Source of the DNA: Citreimonas salinaria
GTDB lineage: Bacteria > Pseudomonadota > Alphaproteobacteria > Rhodobacterales > Rhodobacteraceae
DNA: 64,000 nucleotides
Reading direction: 5' to 3'
NCBI RefSeq assembly: GCF_900107235.1
Contig: NZ_FNPF01000007.1
Location: forward strand, 1 to 64,000
In this document: positions 37,697-46,106 of the stretch, piece by piece
How positions within the stretch are numbered: position 1 is the stretch's first letter
Layout of the letters: every line of letters begins with the position of its first letter
The notes under the pieces: generated by a model
Database searches by the model: none
The model's input: the letters and a program-made list of their open reading frames with translations, nothing else
Told to the model about the DNA's origin: nothing
Position numbers and translations under genes: made by a program

Positions 37697-38452
37697 TCAG
37701 GCGGCGTAATCCGATCCTTCCGCGTCCAGGATCGCCTTCAGTTCGGCCAGGTGCCGCGCGTCCTGTTCGGGGTATTCCTCAAGCTCGCGCGCGGTCTTCT
37801 CGGCGATCTCGTCGGACAGCACCGACAGCGGCCGGCCGGTCTGCAGGGCGCGGATATAGGTCTCGGCCGCGCGCTCGAAGTAGTACAGCCGGTTGAACGT
37901 GTCCGCGACGCTGTCGCCGATCACCATCACGCCGTGATTGCCCATCACCAGAACCTTCTTGCGCGGGTCGTCCAGCAGCTGCGCGCAGCGCTCGCCCTCC
38001 TCCTCGAAGGCCAGCCCGCCGTAGTGCTCATCAATGGCGATGCGGTTGTAGAAGGTGGCGCAGTTCTGGTCGATCGGCGGCAGGCGCTTGTCCTGCAGAC
38101 AGGCGAGAACGGTAGCGTGGATCGAGTGCACGTGCATCGCGCAGCGCGCATGCGGGCAATGCCGGTGCAGCCCGCCATGCAGGCCCCAGGCGGTCGGGTC
38201 GGGCGCGCCGGGGCGGTTCAGCGTGTCGGGGTCGTTCGCGTCCACCACGATCAGGTCCGATGCCTTGATGCGCGCGAAGTGCATCTGGTTGGGGTTCATC
38301 AGGAACTTCGTGCCGTCGTCGTTCACGGCCAGGCTGAAATGGTTCGCGACGCCTTCGTGCATGTTCAGCCGCGCGGTCCAGCGGAAGGCGGCGGCAAGAT
38401 CCACGCGTTGCTCGAGATGGTCGAGATTGGCGATCGGCTGGGGTGCGTTCAT
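37697..38452 (-). CDS. class II aldolase/adducin family protein
   Basis: 251 residues. Zn-ligand pattern of class II aldolases: HGGLHRHCPHARCAMHVHSIHATV with His-x-His and a later His in VLVMGNHGVMVIG. The N-terminal segment ANHFSLAVNDDGTKFLMNP is the substrate/phosphate region of the family. Members act as fuculose-phosphate or related aldolases or decarboxylases; the substrate is not predictable. Monocistronic, divergent from amn. Confidence 0.9.
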   Translation of the reverse strand: MNAPQPIANLDHLEQRVDLAAAFRWTARLNMHEGVANHFSLAVNDDGTKFLMNPNQMHFARIKASDLIVVDANDPDTLNRPGAPDPTAWGLHGGLHRHCPHARCAMHVHSIHATVLACLQDKRLPPIDQNCATFYNRIAIDEHYGGLAFEEEGERCAQLLDDPRKKVLVMGNHGVMVIGDSVADTFNRLYYFERAAETYIRALQTGRPLSVLSDEIAEKTARELEEYPEQDARHLAELKAILDAEGSDYAA

Positions 38453-38598
38453 GGCGGGTCTCCTGGGGCTTCGCGTGGCGCGACCCTAACCCATGCCGCC
38501 GCGGGTTCCGACCGGGTTTATCCGACAACGCGGACTGCGCCCGCGCTTGAACCCGCCCCGACAAGCTGTCACCTTGCGCCGAAATCCAGGAGAGGCCC

Positions 38599-40083
38599 AT
38601 GCAGGACCCAGGCACCGTGCCGCAGATCGTCACCCCCGAGACCCCCGAGGCAGAGGCTTTCGACGATGCCCGCGCCGCGGTGGCGCGCCTGTGCGAGCTT
38701 TACGACGAGGCCGCGACCTTCCTGCGCGACCGCTTCGCCGAGACGCTGGAGAAGGGCGACCCCGGCCTGCGCTACCGCGCCTTCTACCCCGAGATCCGGC
38801 TGGTCACGCAAAGCCACGTCCATGTCGACAGCCGGCTCAGCTTCGGCCACGTCGCCGGGCCCGGCACCTATTCCACCACCGTCACCCGCCCCGCGCTGTT
38901 CGAGCGCTATCTGACCCAGCAGATCGGCCTGCTGATGCACAACCACGGCGTGACGGTGCAGATCGGCCCTTCCGCCACGCCGATGCCGGTGCATTTCGCG
39001 GTTGCGAACTTCCCCGACATCAGCGTCCCGCAGGAAGGCGCCGCGAATTTCATCCTGCGCGACGTGTTCGACGTGCCCGACCTCAACACCACGAACGACG
39101 ACATCGTCAACGGCGTGGCGCAGCCCGACGCCGCCGGGGCCGAGCCGCTGGCGCTGTTCTCGGCGCAGCGGGTGGATTACTCGCTGGCGCGGCTGGCGCA
39201 TTACACCGCGACCGACCCCGAGCATTTCCAGAACCACGTGCTGTTCACCAACTACCAGTTCTACGTGTCCGAGTTCGAGACCTTCGCCCGCACGATGCTG
39301 GCCGATCCCGACAGCGGCTACACCAGCTTCGTGTCCACCGGGAACGCCGAGATCACCGGCCCCGACCAGCCGCTTCCCGCGTCGCCGCGCATGCCGCAGA
39401 TGCCGACCTACCACCTCAAGCGCCCGGGCGGGCAGGGGATCACGTTGGTCAATATCGGCGTCGGTCCCTCAAACGCCAAGACGGCCACCGACCACATCGC
39501 CGTGCTGCGCCCGCATGCCTGGATCATGGTCGGCCACTGCGCGGGGCTGCGCAACTCGCAAAGCCTCGGCGACTTCGTGCTGGCGCACGCCTACCTGCGC
39601 GAGGACCGCGTGCTCGACGACGACCTGCCGGTCTGGGTGCCGATCCCGGCGCTGGCCGAGATCCAGATCGCGCTGGAGCAGGCAGTCGAGAAGGAGACCC
39701 AGCTTTCGGGCTACGACCTCAAGCGCGTGATGCGCACCGGGACGGTGGCCAGCGTCGACAACCGCAACTGGGAGCTGCGCGATCAGCGCGGGCCGGTCCA
39801 GCGCCTGTCGCAATCCCGCGCGATCGCGCTCGACATGGAAAGCGCCACGATCGCCGCGAACGGCTTCCGCTTCCGCGTGCCCTATGGCACCCTGCTGTGC
39901 GTGTCCGACAAGCCCCTGCACGGCGAGTTGAAGCTGCCGGGCATGGCGTCTGACTTCTACCGCACGCAGGTCGGACGCCACCTGATGATCGGGATTCGCG
40001 CCATGGAGCACATCCGCGAGATGCCGCTGGAACGGATCCACAGCCGCAAGTTGCGCAGTTTCGAGGAAACCGCCTTCCTGTAA
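38599..40083 (+). CDS. amn: AMP nucleosidase
   Basis: Hydrolyses AMP to adenine and ribose 5-phosphate, adjusting adenylate pools. 494 residues: an N-terminal Amn-specific domain (about 1-170; VDSRLSFGHVAGPGTYSTTVTRP) and a C-terminal nucleoside-phosphorylase-like domain (GQGITLVNIGVGPSNAKT, WIMVGHCAGLR, ALDMESATIAANGF with the catalytic acidic residues). Length matches the family. It is monocistronic; a nested palindrome follows. Confidence 0.95.
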   Translation: MQDPGTVPQIVTPETPEAEAFDDARAAVARLCELYDEAATFLRDRFAETLEKGDPGLRYRAFYPEIRLVTQSHVHVDSRLSFGHVAGPGTYSTTVTRPALFERYLTQQIGLLMHNHGVTVQIGPSATPMPVHFAVANFPDISVPQEGAANFILRDVFDVPDLNTTNDDIVNGVAQPDAAGAEPLALFSAQRVDYSLARLAHYTATDPEHFQNHVLFTNYQFYVSEFETFARTMLADPDSGYTSFVSTGNAEITGPDQPLPASPRMPQMPTYHLKRPGGQGITLVNIGVGPSNAKTATDHIAVLRPHAWIMVGHCAGLRNSQSLGDFVLAHAYLREDRVLDDDLPVWVPIPALAEIQIALEQAVEKETQLSGYDLKRVMRTGTVASVDNRNWELRDQRGPVQRLSQSRAIALDMESATIAANGFRFRVPYGTLLCVSDKPLHGELKLPGMASDFYRTQVGRHLMIGIRAMEHIREMPLERIHSRKLRSFEETAFL

Positions 40084-40095
40084 CGCGCGGTTTTT

Positions 40096-40121
40096 GGCGC
40101 AAAATGCGCATTTGATGCGCC
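40096..40121. repeat. nested palindromes between amn and the HU gene
   Basis: Outer GGCGCA (40096-40101) and TGCGCC (40116-40121) enclose the 12-bp palindrome AAATGCGCATTT (40102-40113). It begins 13 bp after the amn stop. Could be a terminator-like structure or a regulatory site for the HU gene. Confidence 0.5.
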
Positions 40122-40213
40122 GAGACGGACACGAGTTGTTGTGTTTTACCGCTACATCCGGTTTTAATCCGGACCAGAGCCCCTAGGGACGGGCAGTGAA
40201 GGAGACCATTGAA

Positions 40214-40501
40214 ATGGCGAAGCCGATGACGAAGACCCAGCTTGTGGCCGCGCTGGCGGACAAGATGGACACCGACAAGAAGACCGCCGGCAACGCGCTG
40301 GACGCGCTGACCGGCCTGATCACCGAAGAAGTGTCGAACGGCGGCGCCGTGACCCTGCCCGGCGTCGGCAAGATCTACTGCCGCGAGCGTCCCGAGCGGA
40401 TGGTGCGCAACCCCGCCACCGGCGAGCAGTTCAAAAAAGAGGCCGACAAGCAGGTCAAGGTGACCATCGCCAAGGCGCTCAAGGACAGCGTGAACGGCTG
40501 A
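40214..40501 (+). CDS. HU-family nucleoid protein
   Basis: 95 residues: MAKPMTKTQLVAALADKMD, DALTGLITEEVSNGGAVTLPGVGKI, then RPERMVRNPATGEQ, the DNA-bending arm with the intercalating Pro, and VKVTIAKALKDSV. HU proteins bend and compact DNA. I chose ATG 40214 with GGAGA 8 bases ahead, rather than a GTG at 40196. Known Rhodobacter HU proteins are of this size. A terminator lies 112 bp downstream. Confidence 0.93.
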   Translation: MAKPMTKTQLVAALADKMDTDKKTAGNALDALTGLITEEVSNGGAVTLPGVGKIYCRERPERMVRNPATGEQFKKEADKQVKVTIAKALKDSVNG

Positions 40502-40613
40502 TCGCCGATACCTGACGGCACGGTATCGCAACGCCGCAAGGCAGCCCGGTGCCCCTCGGGGATCGCACGATCACGACGTATCGATCGCGGGCGGAACCGG
40601 CCCGCTTTCGCAC

Positions 40614-40646
40614 AGGGTCGCCCTCGGGCGACCCTTTTCGTTTTTT
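40614..40646 (+). terminator. rho-independent terminator downstream of the HU gene
   Basis: AGGGTCGCCC-TC-GGGCGACCCT (40614-40635), a 10-bp perfect stem, followed by TTTCGTTTTTT. Confidence 0.85.
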
Positions 40647-40770
40647 CACATGCCGTTGCGCAGCACGGGGAACCGCGTTCCCGGCTAGGGGCGTGGAAAT
40701 GCTTCCGGGTTGATGCTGCAGCGAGGATTGGGGCTGGCAGGGCGACTGGACGGTCTTCAATTGGAGCTGA

Positions 40771-40993
40771 ATGGTGACGTGGTCGCTGGACCTGTTCGTC
40801 GCGCGCATCTCGAAGGGGGCAGGCGGGCCCGACCGCGCTGCAGCCGATCTTTTGCCTGATCTTCCTGATGATCCCCGCTCTGGTGATCGGCCTGCGCAAC
40901 GAGGACATCGACTACGTCCCCGTGGGCAAGCGCCCCAGGCCCGAGGACCTGCGCCGCGACAGAGAAGAGAGGGCGGCCCCGCCCGGGGAATAG
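40771..40993 (+). pseudogene. small membrane protein gene with an apparent +1 frameshift
   Basis: From ATG 40771 (GGAG at 40763-40766) the frame reads MVTWSLDLFVARISKGAGGP. At about 40828-40832 a single extra base (CCCGACC for CCCACC) would explain a switch to another frame, which then reads TALQPIFCLIFLMIPALVIG and on through LRNEDIDYVPVGKRPRPED to TAG at 40991. The joined product, about 74 residues, has one membrane helix and a charged cytoplasmic tail, whereas the unswitched frame gives only Arg/Pro-rich nonsense. This may be a real mutation, a sequence error or programmed shifting. No family recognised. Confidence 0.45.
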
Positions 40994-41051
40994 GCCGCGA
41001 AAAAGGGGCCGCGCCCGGCGCGACCCCTTGTGCTTGCAGAACCCGCGATCC

Positions 41052-42446
41052 TCAGCCGAAGACGCGGCCCAGTGCGGCATCCGTCGCCTCGACGATCTGG
41101 TCGATGTCGTCCTTCGTGGCGATCAGCGCGGGCGAATAGCACAGCGTGTTGTTCTTGCCGGGAACCGAGCGGTTGGTCGCGCCGATGATGACGCCCTGCT
41201 TCATGCAATCGGCCACCACCGCCTTGACGCGCGCCTCCTCCACCGGTTCGCGCGTTTCGCGATCGGTGACCAGTTCGGCGCCCAGGAACAGGCCCTTGCC
41301 GCGCACGTCGCCGATCACCGCGTGCTTCTCGGCTAGCGCGTGCAGCTTGCCGGTCATGTACTCGCCCATGACCAAGGTGTTTTCCAGCAGGCCCTCGTCC
41401 TCGATGATCGCCATGTTCTCGAGGGCCGCCGCAGGTCCCGCCGTGCAGCCCCCGAAGGTCGAGATGTCGCGGAAGTAGTTCATCGGGTCGTCGGCATCGT
41501 CCTTGAACATGTCGAACACAGCCTCGGTCGTGGTCAGGCACGCGATCGCGGCGTAGCCCGAGGCAACCCCCTTGGCCATCGTAACCATGTCGGGTTGGAC
41601 GCCGTAGTGCTGGTAGCCGAACCAGTGCGTGCCGGTCCGGCCGACGCCGCAGACCACCTCGTCGATATGCAGCAGGATGTCGTACTTGCGGCAGATCTCC
41701 TGCACGCGCGGCCAGTAGCCGTCGGGCGCGGCGATCACGCCGCCGCCTGCCGTCACCGGCTCGAGGCACAGCGCGCCCACGGTGTCGGGCCCCTCGGCCA
41801 GGATCACCTTCTCGATCTGGTCGGCGGCCCATTCGCCGTAATTGTCCTGCGGCGCGCCGTCCTGTTCGTGGCGGCGGTATTCCAGGCAATGCGGCACGCG
41901 CACGAAGCCCGGCGCGAAGGGGCCGTACTGTGCGTTGCGTTCGTCCTGGCCGCCCGCCGACAGGCAGCCGATCGTGGTGCCGTGATAGTCGCGGTCGCGG
42001 AACAGGATTTTGTGCTTCTTGCCGCCGTACCGCTTGTGCGCGATCTGGCGGACCATCTTGAACGCCTTCTCGTTCGCTTCCGACCCCGAGTTGCAGTAAT
42101 AGACGCGGCTTTGCCCCGGCATCTTCGAGATCAGCTTCTCGGCGAACAACGCGCCCGGGACGGACCCCGCGGCGCCGGCGAAATAGTTCAGCTTGATCAG
42201 CTGGTTGTAGACCGCCTTGGCGATGCGCTCGCGTCCGTAGCCCACGTTCACCGTCCAGACGCCGCCCGACACCGCATCGAGATGCTCCTTGCCGGTCTGG
42301 TTCCAGACGCGCATCCCCTTGCCCTCGACGATGATGTTGGGGTCGGTCGTCTCGAAGGGCTTGTGCTGGACCAGGTGGTGCCAGACATGCGCCTTGTCGG
42401 CGTCCACCACGTGGCTCCGGTCGTTCTGCGTCAGCGCTCCGTCCAT
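41052..42446 (-). CDS. tpa: class III aminotransferase, taurine-pyruvate aminotransferase type
   Basis: 464 residues, PLP fold type I. Seen: YYCNSGSEANEKAFKMVRQI, DYHGTTIGCLSAGGQDERN, LLHIDEVVCGVGRTG, and MVTMAKGVASGYAAI with the PLP Lys. The pattern YNQLIKLNYFAGAAGSVPGA fits Tpa, which converts taurine and pyruvate to sulfoacetaldehyde and alanine; related omega-transaminases cannot be excluded. I start at ATG 42446 because AAGGAGAG lies 6 bases upstream; an ATG at 42467 is inside that site. No tauABC or xsc is adjacent, so it is an isolated copy. Confidence 0.72.
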   Translation of the reverse strand: MDGALTQNDRSHVVDADKAHVWHHLVQHKPFETTDPNIIVEGKGMRVWNQTGKEHLDAVSGGVWTVNVGYGRERIAKAVYNQLIKLNYFAGAAGSVPGALFAEKLISKMPGQSRVYYCNSGSEANEKAFKMVRQIAHKRYGGKKHKILFRDRDYHGTTIGCLSAGGQDERNAQYGPFAPGFVRVPHCLEYRRHEQDGAPQDNYGEWAADQIEKVILAEGPDTVGALCLEPVTAGGGVIAAPDGYWPRVQEICRKYDILLHIDEVVCGVGRTGTHWFGYQHYGVQPDMVTMAKGVASGYAAIACLTTTEAVFDMFKDDADDPMNYFRDISTFGGCTAGPAAALENMAIIEDEGLLENTLVMGEYMTGKLHALAEKHAVIGDVRGKGLFLGAELVTDRETREPVEEARVKAVVADCMKQGVIIGATNRSVPGKNNTLCYSPALIATKDDIDQIVEATDAALGRVFG

Positions 42447-42548
42447 GGATATCTCTCCTTTCGGCACTCGTTCGGGTCAGTAAGCCATGCGCGCGCCGCC
42501 GCGGCAATGCGCGGCCACGGGGACGCCGGAAAATTCACGCGCGCCCCG

Positions 42549-43484
42549 TCAGGAGCCCAGATCGTCCAGCGCGGCGCGGATGTCGGCGCCGGCGCCGTGC
42601 AGCCACAGCCGCGCCTCGTCGATCGCGTTCACGTAGGGGCGCAGCGCGGCTTCGGCCTGCGGCTGCCGCTCGATGATCCGCGGCGCGGCAAGATAGACCG
42701 CCGCCGCGATCGCCGCCAGCGCCAGCGCCAGCACGAAGCCGCGGGCGAATCCGCCGCCGCGCGCCTCGTCCGGCTCGATCCGCGACGCGGGGCGCCCCGG
42801 CCTGCCGGGCCGTGCCGGCCGTTCGGCACGCCCATCCGCCCGACGGTCGCTGCCACGCAGCGTCTCGCTGATCTCCTCGACATCCGGCAACAGATCGCGC
42901 CGCGAGCCGGCCGCCACGAAGGCGGGCGGCGGGCTGGCGGTCTCCTCGTCGCGCACGAACGCCATCCGCTCGCGCTCGGCCCGGGCGCGGCGCGCCTCGG
43001 CGTCGTCGGGCGGGTCGGGCAGACCCAGGTCCGGCTGGCTCTCGATCGGCGAGGCCGCGCCGCGCCGCCGCGCTTCGTGCTCGCGCTCCTGGCGAAAGAC
43101 CTCGGTGATCTCGGGCGGCAGGCTGCGCGGCTGGACGGGGCGCGGCTGCGCCTCGTCCTCGCGGGCCTGGTCTTCGTGATCGTCGCCTGACGCGTCATGC
43201 CCGGCCGCGTCAGGCCCGGACGCGTGATGTCCGGTCTCGACCGTCGCGGCCTCCACCGGCGCAATGCCGGCCGGGTGCGTCTCCGCCGGGGCCGGCTGGT
43301 CCGCGACCGGCGCCTCGGGCGCGGGATCGCGCCGCGTCGGCGCGGGCTGCACGGTCTCGGCGGACTGGAACCAGGTATGCGCGCAGTTCGAGCACTGCAC
43401 GTCGCGCCCCTCGGGGGGAATAACCTCGGGGGGCACGTCGTACCGCGCCCCGCAGCGCGGACAGACCAGGCGGATCTTGCTCAC
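42549..43484 (-). CDS. zinc-ribbon (MJ0042-type) membrane protein
   Basis: 311 residues. N-terminal zinc ribbon KIRLVCPRCGARYDVP...CSNC (two CxxC pairs, 7-33), a long Pro/Glu/Arg-rich linker of low complexity, and one predicted membrane helix near residues 238-260 (GFVLALALAAIAAAVYLAA) followed by about 45 residues. Function unknown. I start at the GTG (43482-43484) since the zinc ribbon begins there. It diverges from ftsE, an arrangement I recall as frequent in Rhodobacterales. Confidence 0.8.
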   Translation of the reverse strand: MSKIRLVCPRCGARYDVPPEVIPPEGRDVQCSNCAHTWFQSAETVQPAPTRRDPAPEAPVADQPAPAETHPAGIAPVEAATVETGHHASGPDAAGHDASGDDHEDQAREDEAQPRPVQPRSLPPEITEVFRQEREHEARRRGAASPIESQPDLGLPDPPDDAEARRARAERERMAFVRDEETASPPPAFVAAGSRRDLLPDVEEISETLRGSDRRADGRAERPARPGRPGRPASRIEPDEARGGGFARGFVLALALAAIAAAVYLAAPRIIERQPQAEAALRPYVNAIDEARLWLHGAGADIRAALDDLGS

Positions 43485-43662
43485 GTCGCGCTCTCCAAAG
43501 CCGTCTCCAAAGCCGCCTTCCGCCGCCTCCATGGCGCGGTTCCGTGGCACGATACGCCGCGGCGGAAGGCGGGAAAACCCCCGTTTCCGCGCCGTGGCCG
43601 GATTGCAACCCCCGTCCCGCTGCGGCAAGACTGTGCCACCGGACAGGGCAGGGCAGGCGGAC

Positions 43663-44349
43663 GTGATCGAGCTGGAAAACGTGGCCTACGGCTACGGCGC
43701 AAAGGGCGATGCGCCGTTGCTGCGCGACCTGTCGCTGACGCTGGCGCCGGGGTCGTTCCATTTCCTCACCGGGCCGTCCGGCGCGGGCAAGACCACGTTC
43801 CTCAAACTGTGCTACGGCGCGCTGAAGCCCACCCAAGGCCAGCTGCGCCTGTTCGGCGACGACGTGGCCGCGATGCCGCGCGACGGGATCGCGCTGGTCC
43901 GCCGCCGCATCGGCGTCGTGCACCAGGATTGCAAGTTCCTCGACCACCTGCCGGTGATCGACAACATCGCGCTGCCGCTGACGGTGTCTGGGCAGGTGAT
44001 GGAGGACCAGCAGGGCAACCTCGACGACCTGCTGACCTGGGTCGGCCTCGGCGCGCGCGCGCACGCCTTCCCGCCCGAGCTTTCGGGCGGCGAACGCCAA
44101 CGGGCCGCGCTGGCCCGCGCGCTGATCCTGTCGCCCGAGGTGATCCTCGCGGACGAGCCGACCGGCAACGTCGACTGGGAAATGTCGCAGCGCCTTCTGC
44201 ACCTGCTGATCGCGCTCAACGGCATGGGCAAGACCGTGATGATCGCCACCCACGACCTGATGCTGATCCGCGCGGCCAAGGCGCAGGTGCAGGCGCGCGT
44301 TCTGCGCCTGTCGGGCGGGGTGCTGCAGGCGGCGGGGGCCGACCTGTGA
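43663..44349 (+). CDS. ftsE: cell division ATP-binding protein FtsE
   Basis: 228 residues: Walker A GPSGAGKTTFLKL, VHQDCKFLDHLPVIDNIALPL, signature LSGGERQRAALARAL, Walker B VILADEPTGNVD and ATHD. FtsE with FtsX forms an ABC-type complex at the septum that activates peptidoglycan hydrolases. GTG start at 43663 (VIELENVAYGYG); the upstream frame is antisense to the zinc-ribbon gene. The stop overlaps the ftsX GTG as GTGA. Confidence 0.93.
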   Translation: MIELENVAYGYGAKGDAPLLRDLSLTLAPGSFHFLTGPSGAGKTTFLKLCYGALKPTQGQLRLFGDDVAAMPRDGIALVRRRIGVVHQDCKFLDHLPVIDNIALPLTVSGQVMEDQQGNLDDLLTWVGLGARAHAFPPELSGGERQRAALARALILSPEVILADEPTGNVDWEMSQRLLHLLIALNGMGKTVMIATHDLMLIRAAKAQVQARVLRLSGGVLQAAGADL

Positions 44350-45236
44350 ACGCGCTTTCCGCCTTGCGCCCCGATCCCGGCGCCGACCGTGTCGTGCCGC
44401 CCTCGGGCTTCACCGCGCGGCTGGTCGTGTTCACCGCCGCGGCAATGGCGTTTCTCGCGGTGTTCACGCTGGCGCTGGCGCTGGCCGCCGGGCGGCTGGC
44501 CGAGGAATGGGACTCCGCCCTCGCGCGCAGTGCCACGCTGCGCATCTCGGCCCCCGAGGAGCAGATGCCCGAGCAGACCCGTACCGCGCTGACGCTGCTC
44601 CAGCAGACGCCCGGCGTCGAATCGGCCCGCGCGCTGCGCGACGAAGAACAGCGCGCGCTGCTCGAGCCGTGGTTCGGCCCCGACCTGCCGGTGGCCGACC
44701 TGCCGGTGCCCCGCCTGATCGAGATCGAGGAGACGCGCGACGGCTTCGACCCCGACGGGCTGCGCCTGCGCCTGCAGGCCGAGGTGCCGGGCGCCGTGCT
44801 CGACACCCACGACCGCTGGCGCCGCCCGCTGATCGAGGCGGCGGGCCGCCTGCGGCTGCTGGGCTGGGTGGCGATTGCGCTGATCGGCGCGGTGACGGCG
44901 GCGATGGTCACGCTGGCGGCGCGCGCGGCGCTGGCCGCCAACGCGCAGGTGATCGCCGTGCTGCGGCTGGTGGGCGCGACCGACGCCTACATCGCCGGCG
45001 CCTTCGTCCGCCGCTTCACCCTGCGCACGCTGACGGGGGCTGCCGTGGGCACGGGCCTCGGCGCGCTGGCGGTGGCGCTGCTGCCTTCGGGGGGCGAGGC
45101 CGGCGGCTTCCTGACCGACCTGCGCTTCGCCGGCTGGCACTGGGTGCTGCCGGTGCTGTTTCCGCCGCTCGCCGCGCTGGTCGCCTGGGCGGCGACGCGC
45201 AGCGCCGCGCGGCGTGTTCTGAGTGGGTTGAGCTGA
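44346..45236 (+). CDS. ftsX: cell division membrane protein FtsX
   Basis: 296 residues with four membrane helices: one near 27-50, then a periplasmic loop to about 170, and three near the end (LLGWVAIALIGAVTAAMVTL, GTGLGALAVALL, VLPVLFPPLAALVAW). The motif VIAVLRLVGATDAYIAGAF is the FtsX signature. GTG start coupled to ftsE. Its stop overlaps the plsC-like start as TGATG. Confidence 0.92.
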   Translation: MNALSALRPDPGADRVVPPSGFTARLVVFTAAAMAFLAVFTLALALAAGRLAEEWDSALARSATLRISAPEEQMPEQTRTALTLLQQTPGVESARALRDEEQRALLEPWFGPDLPVADLPVPRLIEIEETRDGFDPDGLRLRLQAEVPGAVLDTHDRWRRPLIEAAGRLRLLGWVAIALIGAVTAAMVTLAARAALAANAQVIAVLRLVGATDAYIAGAFVRRFTLRTLTGAAVGTGLGALAVALLPSGGEAGGFLTDLRFAGWHWVLPVLFPPLAALVAWAATRSAARRVLSGLS

Positions 45237-45973
45237 TGGTGCAATGGCTGCGGTCGCTGGTCTTCGTGGTGCAGATGTACCTTGCCATGGCGGTGCTGGG
45301 CATCGTCTTCCTGCCCTGGGCGCTGGTGTCGCGGCGCGGCGCGCGCTCGGCCTGCCTCAACTTCTGCCGCTGGGTGCGCTGGACGGCCCGCTGGATGGTC
45401 GGCCTGCGCACCGAAGTACGCGGCACGCCCCCCACGGGCGAGGTGCTGATCGCCGCCAAGCACCAGAGCTTTCTCGACATCATCCTGATCTTCGGCGCCG
45501 TGCCCGCCGGCAAGTTCATCATGAAGCGCGAGCTGATGTTCGCCCCGGTGATCGGCCAGTACGCGCTGCGAATCGGCTGTGTCCCGGTCGATCGCGGCAA
45601 GCGCGGGCAGGCGATCCGCAAGATGTCGCTCGACGTGGCCCGCGGCGCCGCCGATCCCGGACAGCTGATCATCTACGCCCAGGGCACCCGCGTCGCGCCC
45701 GGCTTCAAGGCGCCCTACAAGGTCGGCACCGCGGCGCTCTATCAGCAGATGGGCGCGCTGGGGCAGCCCTGCGTGCCCGTGGGCACCAATGTCGGCCTGT
45801 TCTGGCCGCGCCGGGGCATCCTGCGCAAGCCCGGCACCGCGGTGGTCGAGTTCCTGCCCGTGATCCCGCCCGGTCTGGACAAGAAGACCTTCCTTAAGCG
45901 GCTCGAGGCCGAGGTCGAGGCGAGTTCCGACGCCTTGATGGCCGAGGCAGGGTTCGTGTCCCCAACACGGTAG
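45236..45973 (+). CDS. 1-acylglycerol-3-phosphate acyltransferase family protein
   Basis: 245 residues with an N-terminal membrane helix (VVQMYLAMAVLGIVFLPWAL). Acyltransferase motifs: AAKHQSFLDIILIF (His-x4-Asp), VPVDRGKRGQAI, and YAQGTRVAPG, where Gln replaces the usual Glu of EGTR. Probably acylates lysophosphatidic acid in phospholipid synthesis (PlsC-like), or lyso-ornithine lipid. Translationally coupled to ftsX. Confidence 0.85.
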   Translation: MVQWLRSLVFVVQMYLAMAVLGIVFLPWALVSRRGARSACLNFCRWVRWTARWMVGLRTEVRGTPPTGEVLIAAKHQSFLDIILIFGAVPAGKFIMKRELMFAPVIGQYALRIGCVPVDRGKRGQAIRKMSLDVARGAADPGQLIIYAQGTRVAPGFKAPYKVGTAALYQQMGALGQPCVPVGTNVGLFWPRRGILRKPGTAVVEFLPVIPPGLDKKTFLKRLEAEVEASSDALMAEAGFVSPTR

Positions 45974-46057
45974 GTCCGGGTCGCGGGGCGAGGGGGTTCT
46001 GCCCCTATGCGCTTTCCGTGCATTCACCCCATGAGGATCAAGGCAGCCTGGAGGCGC

Positions 46058-46087
46058 AAAAAAAGGCCCGCCGGTGTGCGGCGGGCC
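46058..46087 (-). terminator. rho-independent terminator of the suc-lpdA operon
   Basis: Minus-strand reading: GGCCCGCCG-CACAC-CGGCGGGCC followed by seven T residues (46058-46064), starting 20 bp after the lpdA stop. Confidence 0.9.
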
Positions 46088-46106
46088 GTTGAGCGTCGGG
46101 CGGCGA

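Larger units (their letters stand above)
40502..41051. other. 550-bp stretch without an intact gene
   Basis: Contains a rho-independent terminator (40614-40646) and a likely frameshifted small membrane protein gene (40771-40993), listed separately. The first 110 bp and 40650-40760 show nothing further. Confidence 0.6.
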
